Positions 5,491 through 5,864 of a DNA stretch of 5,864 bases are shown piece by piece. Origin of the DNA: Tepidimicrobium sp. (GTDB lineage Bacteria; Bacillota; Clostridia; Tissierellales; Tepidimicrobiaceae); assembly GCA_012839395.1 (NCBI GenBank), contig DUNJ01000065.1, positions 1-5,864 of the forward strand, read 5' to 3'. The notes under the pieces were generated by a model, which saw nothing but the letters and a program-made list of their open reading frames with translations, did no database searches and was not told the origin of the DNA. Every line of letters starts with the position of its first letter. Position 1 is the first letter of the stretch. A program made the translations under genes and the position numbers.

Positions 5491-5498
5491 GGGAGGGG
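5491..5498 (+). promoter_or_regulatory. Ribosome binding site deciding the spoIIAA start
   Basis: GGGAGGGG lies 5 bases before an in-frame TTG at 5504. The frame also opens at a TTG at 5489, but that start would place this site inside the gene, and the first ATG (5516) is 17 bases away. The TTG at 5504 is therefore preferred. Confidence 0.7.
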
Positions 5499-5503
5499 AT
5501 ATT

Positions 5504-5836
5504 TTGCGAATATCGATGAATATCATAGGGGATAGCTTAGTGGTGATATTGGAAGGGGAGTTGGATCACCATACCTCGGAATATGCAAGGAAGAGGATTG
5601 ATAGGCAGTATTATAATAATAACTTATTGAATATGGTGTTAGATTTAAGGAAGTTAAGTTTTATGGATAGTTCGGGGATTGGACTGATAATGGGAAGGTA
5701 TAGGAATTGTAGTGAGGAGAAGGGGAGGATATCGATAGTTAGTACCAATTCAAATATAAATAGGATATTGAAGATGTCCGGATTATTAAAATTAATAGAT
5801 ATATATACAAATATAGATGAGGCTATAAAGGGCTAG
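5504..5836 (+). CDS. spoIIAA: Anti-sigma-F factor antagonist SpoIIAA (STAS domain)
   Basis: A 110-residue cytosolic STAS protein from the TTG start, close to the 117 residues of B. subtilis SpoIIAA. In its unphosphorylated form SpoIIAA binds the anti-sigma kinase SpoIIAB and frees sigma-F in the forespore; SpoIIAB inactivates it by serine phosphorylation. The specific family marks are all present: EGELDHHTSE (17-26), LSFMDSSGIGLIMGRYR (51-67) and MSGLLKLID (91-99). Ser56, the first serine of DSSG, matches the phosphorylated Ser58 of B. subtilis. These motifs, especially GELDHHT and GRY, separate it from generic RsbV-like STAS proteins. In most spore formers spoIIAB and sigF follow directly; here 28 bases remain without a start codon and with a T-run. 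The gene follows the folD terminator and has a sigma-H-like promoter. Confidence 0.93.
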   Translation: MRISMNIIGDSLVVILEGELDHHTSEYARKRIDRQYYNNNLLNMVLDLRKLSFMDSSGIGLIMGRYRNCSEEKGRISIVSTNSNINRILKMSGLLKLIDIYTNIDEAIKG

Positions 5837-5858
5837 GGGGCCTTCATATAATTTTTTT
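5823..5858 (+). terminator. Possible weak terminator after spoIIAA
   Basis: AAGG near 5828 can pair with CCTT (5841-5844) around a 9-base loop rich in G. TATA on each side adds a few more pairs with a small asymmetry, and seven T follow at 5852-5858. The stem is short and overlaps the end of the gene, so termination here is uncertain. Confidence 0.3.
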
Positions 5859-5864
5859 CCATCC

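Overview
The window reads as a chromosomal stretch from a low-GC, endospore-forming member of the Clostridia. The grounds are AT-rich DNA, strong GGAGG-type ribosome binding sites, U-tailed intrinsic terminators, a SpoIIAA-type sporulation protein, a folate ECF-transporter S component, and a FolD of the type I associate with clostridia. I cannot name the genus. There is no sign of an insertion sequence, prophage, CRISPR array, tRNA or rRNA.

Layout. Bases 1-429 are the 3' end of a folate ECF S component (folT), closed by a terminator. Bases 503-1813 encode a YjiH-type membrane protein with Gate domains. A good sigma-A promoter overlaps its stop codon and leads into a small protein (about 1875-2291) built around seven near-perfect 27-bp / 9-residue tandem repeats. 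A long inverted repeat at 2324-2368 separates it from a convergent formate/nitrite channel gene (2363-3142, minus strand). A divergent intergenic region of about 200 bp with small inverted repeats follows. Then come a cation diffusion facilitator (3368-4252, plus), a 267-bp structured non-coding gap with a convincing promoter, folD (4520-5365) and its terminator, and finally spoIIAA (5504-5836) with a sigma-H-like promoter.

How the genes fit together. FolT (folate uptake), FolD (methylene-/methenyl-THF interconversion) and the formate channel all touch one-carbon metabolism. They lie in separate transcription units, so this is only a loose theme. The YjiH protein, the CDF metal exporter and the repeat protein have no evident functional link to it. 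SpoIIAA normally acts with SpoIIAB and sigma-F, whose genes are not in the 28 bases that remain.

Points most worth a second look: the FolD carries Ile and Phe where the cyclohydrolase Lys and Gln are expected; the folD leader can form mutually exclusive hairpins; the repeat protein has a 9-residue period that does not fit a heptad coiled coil; and spoIIAA is followed by a T-run rather than an overlapping spoIIAB. I found no clear, wholly new multi-gene system.
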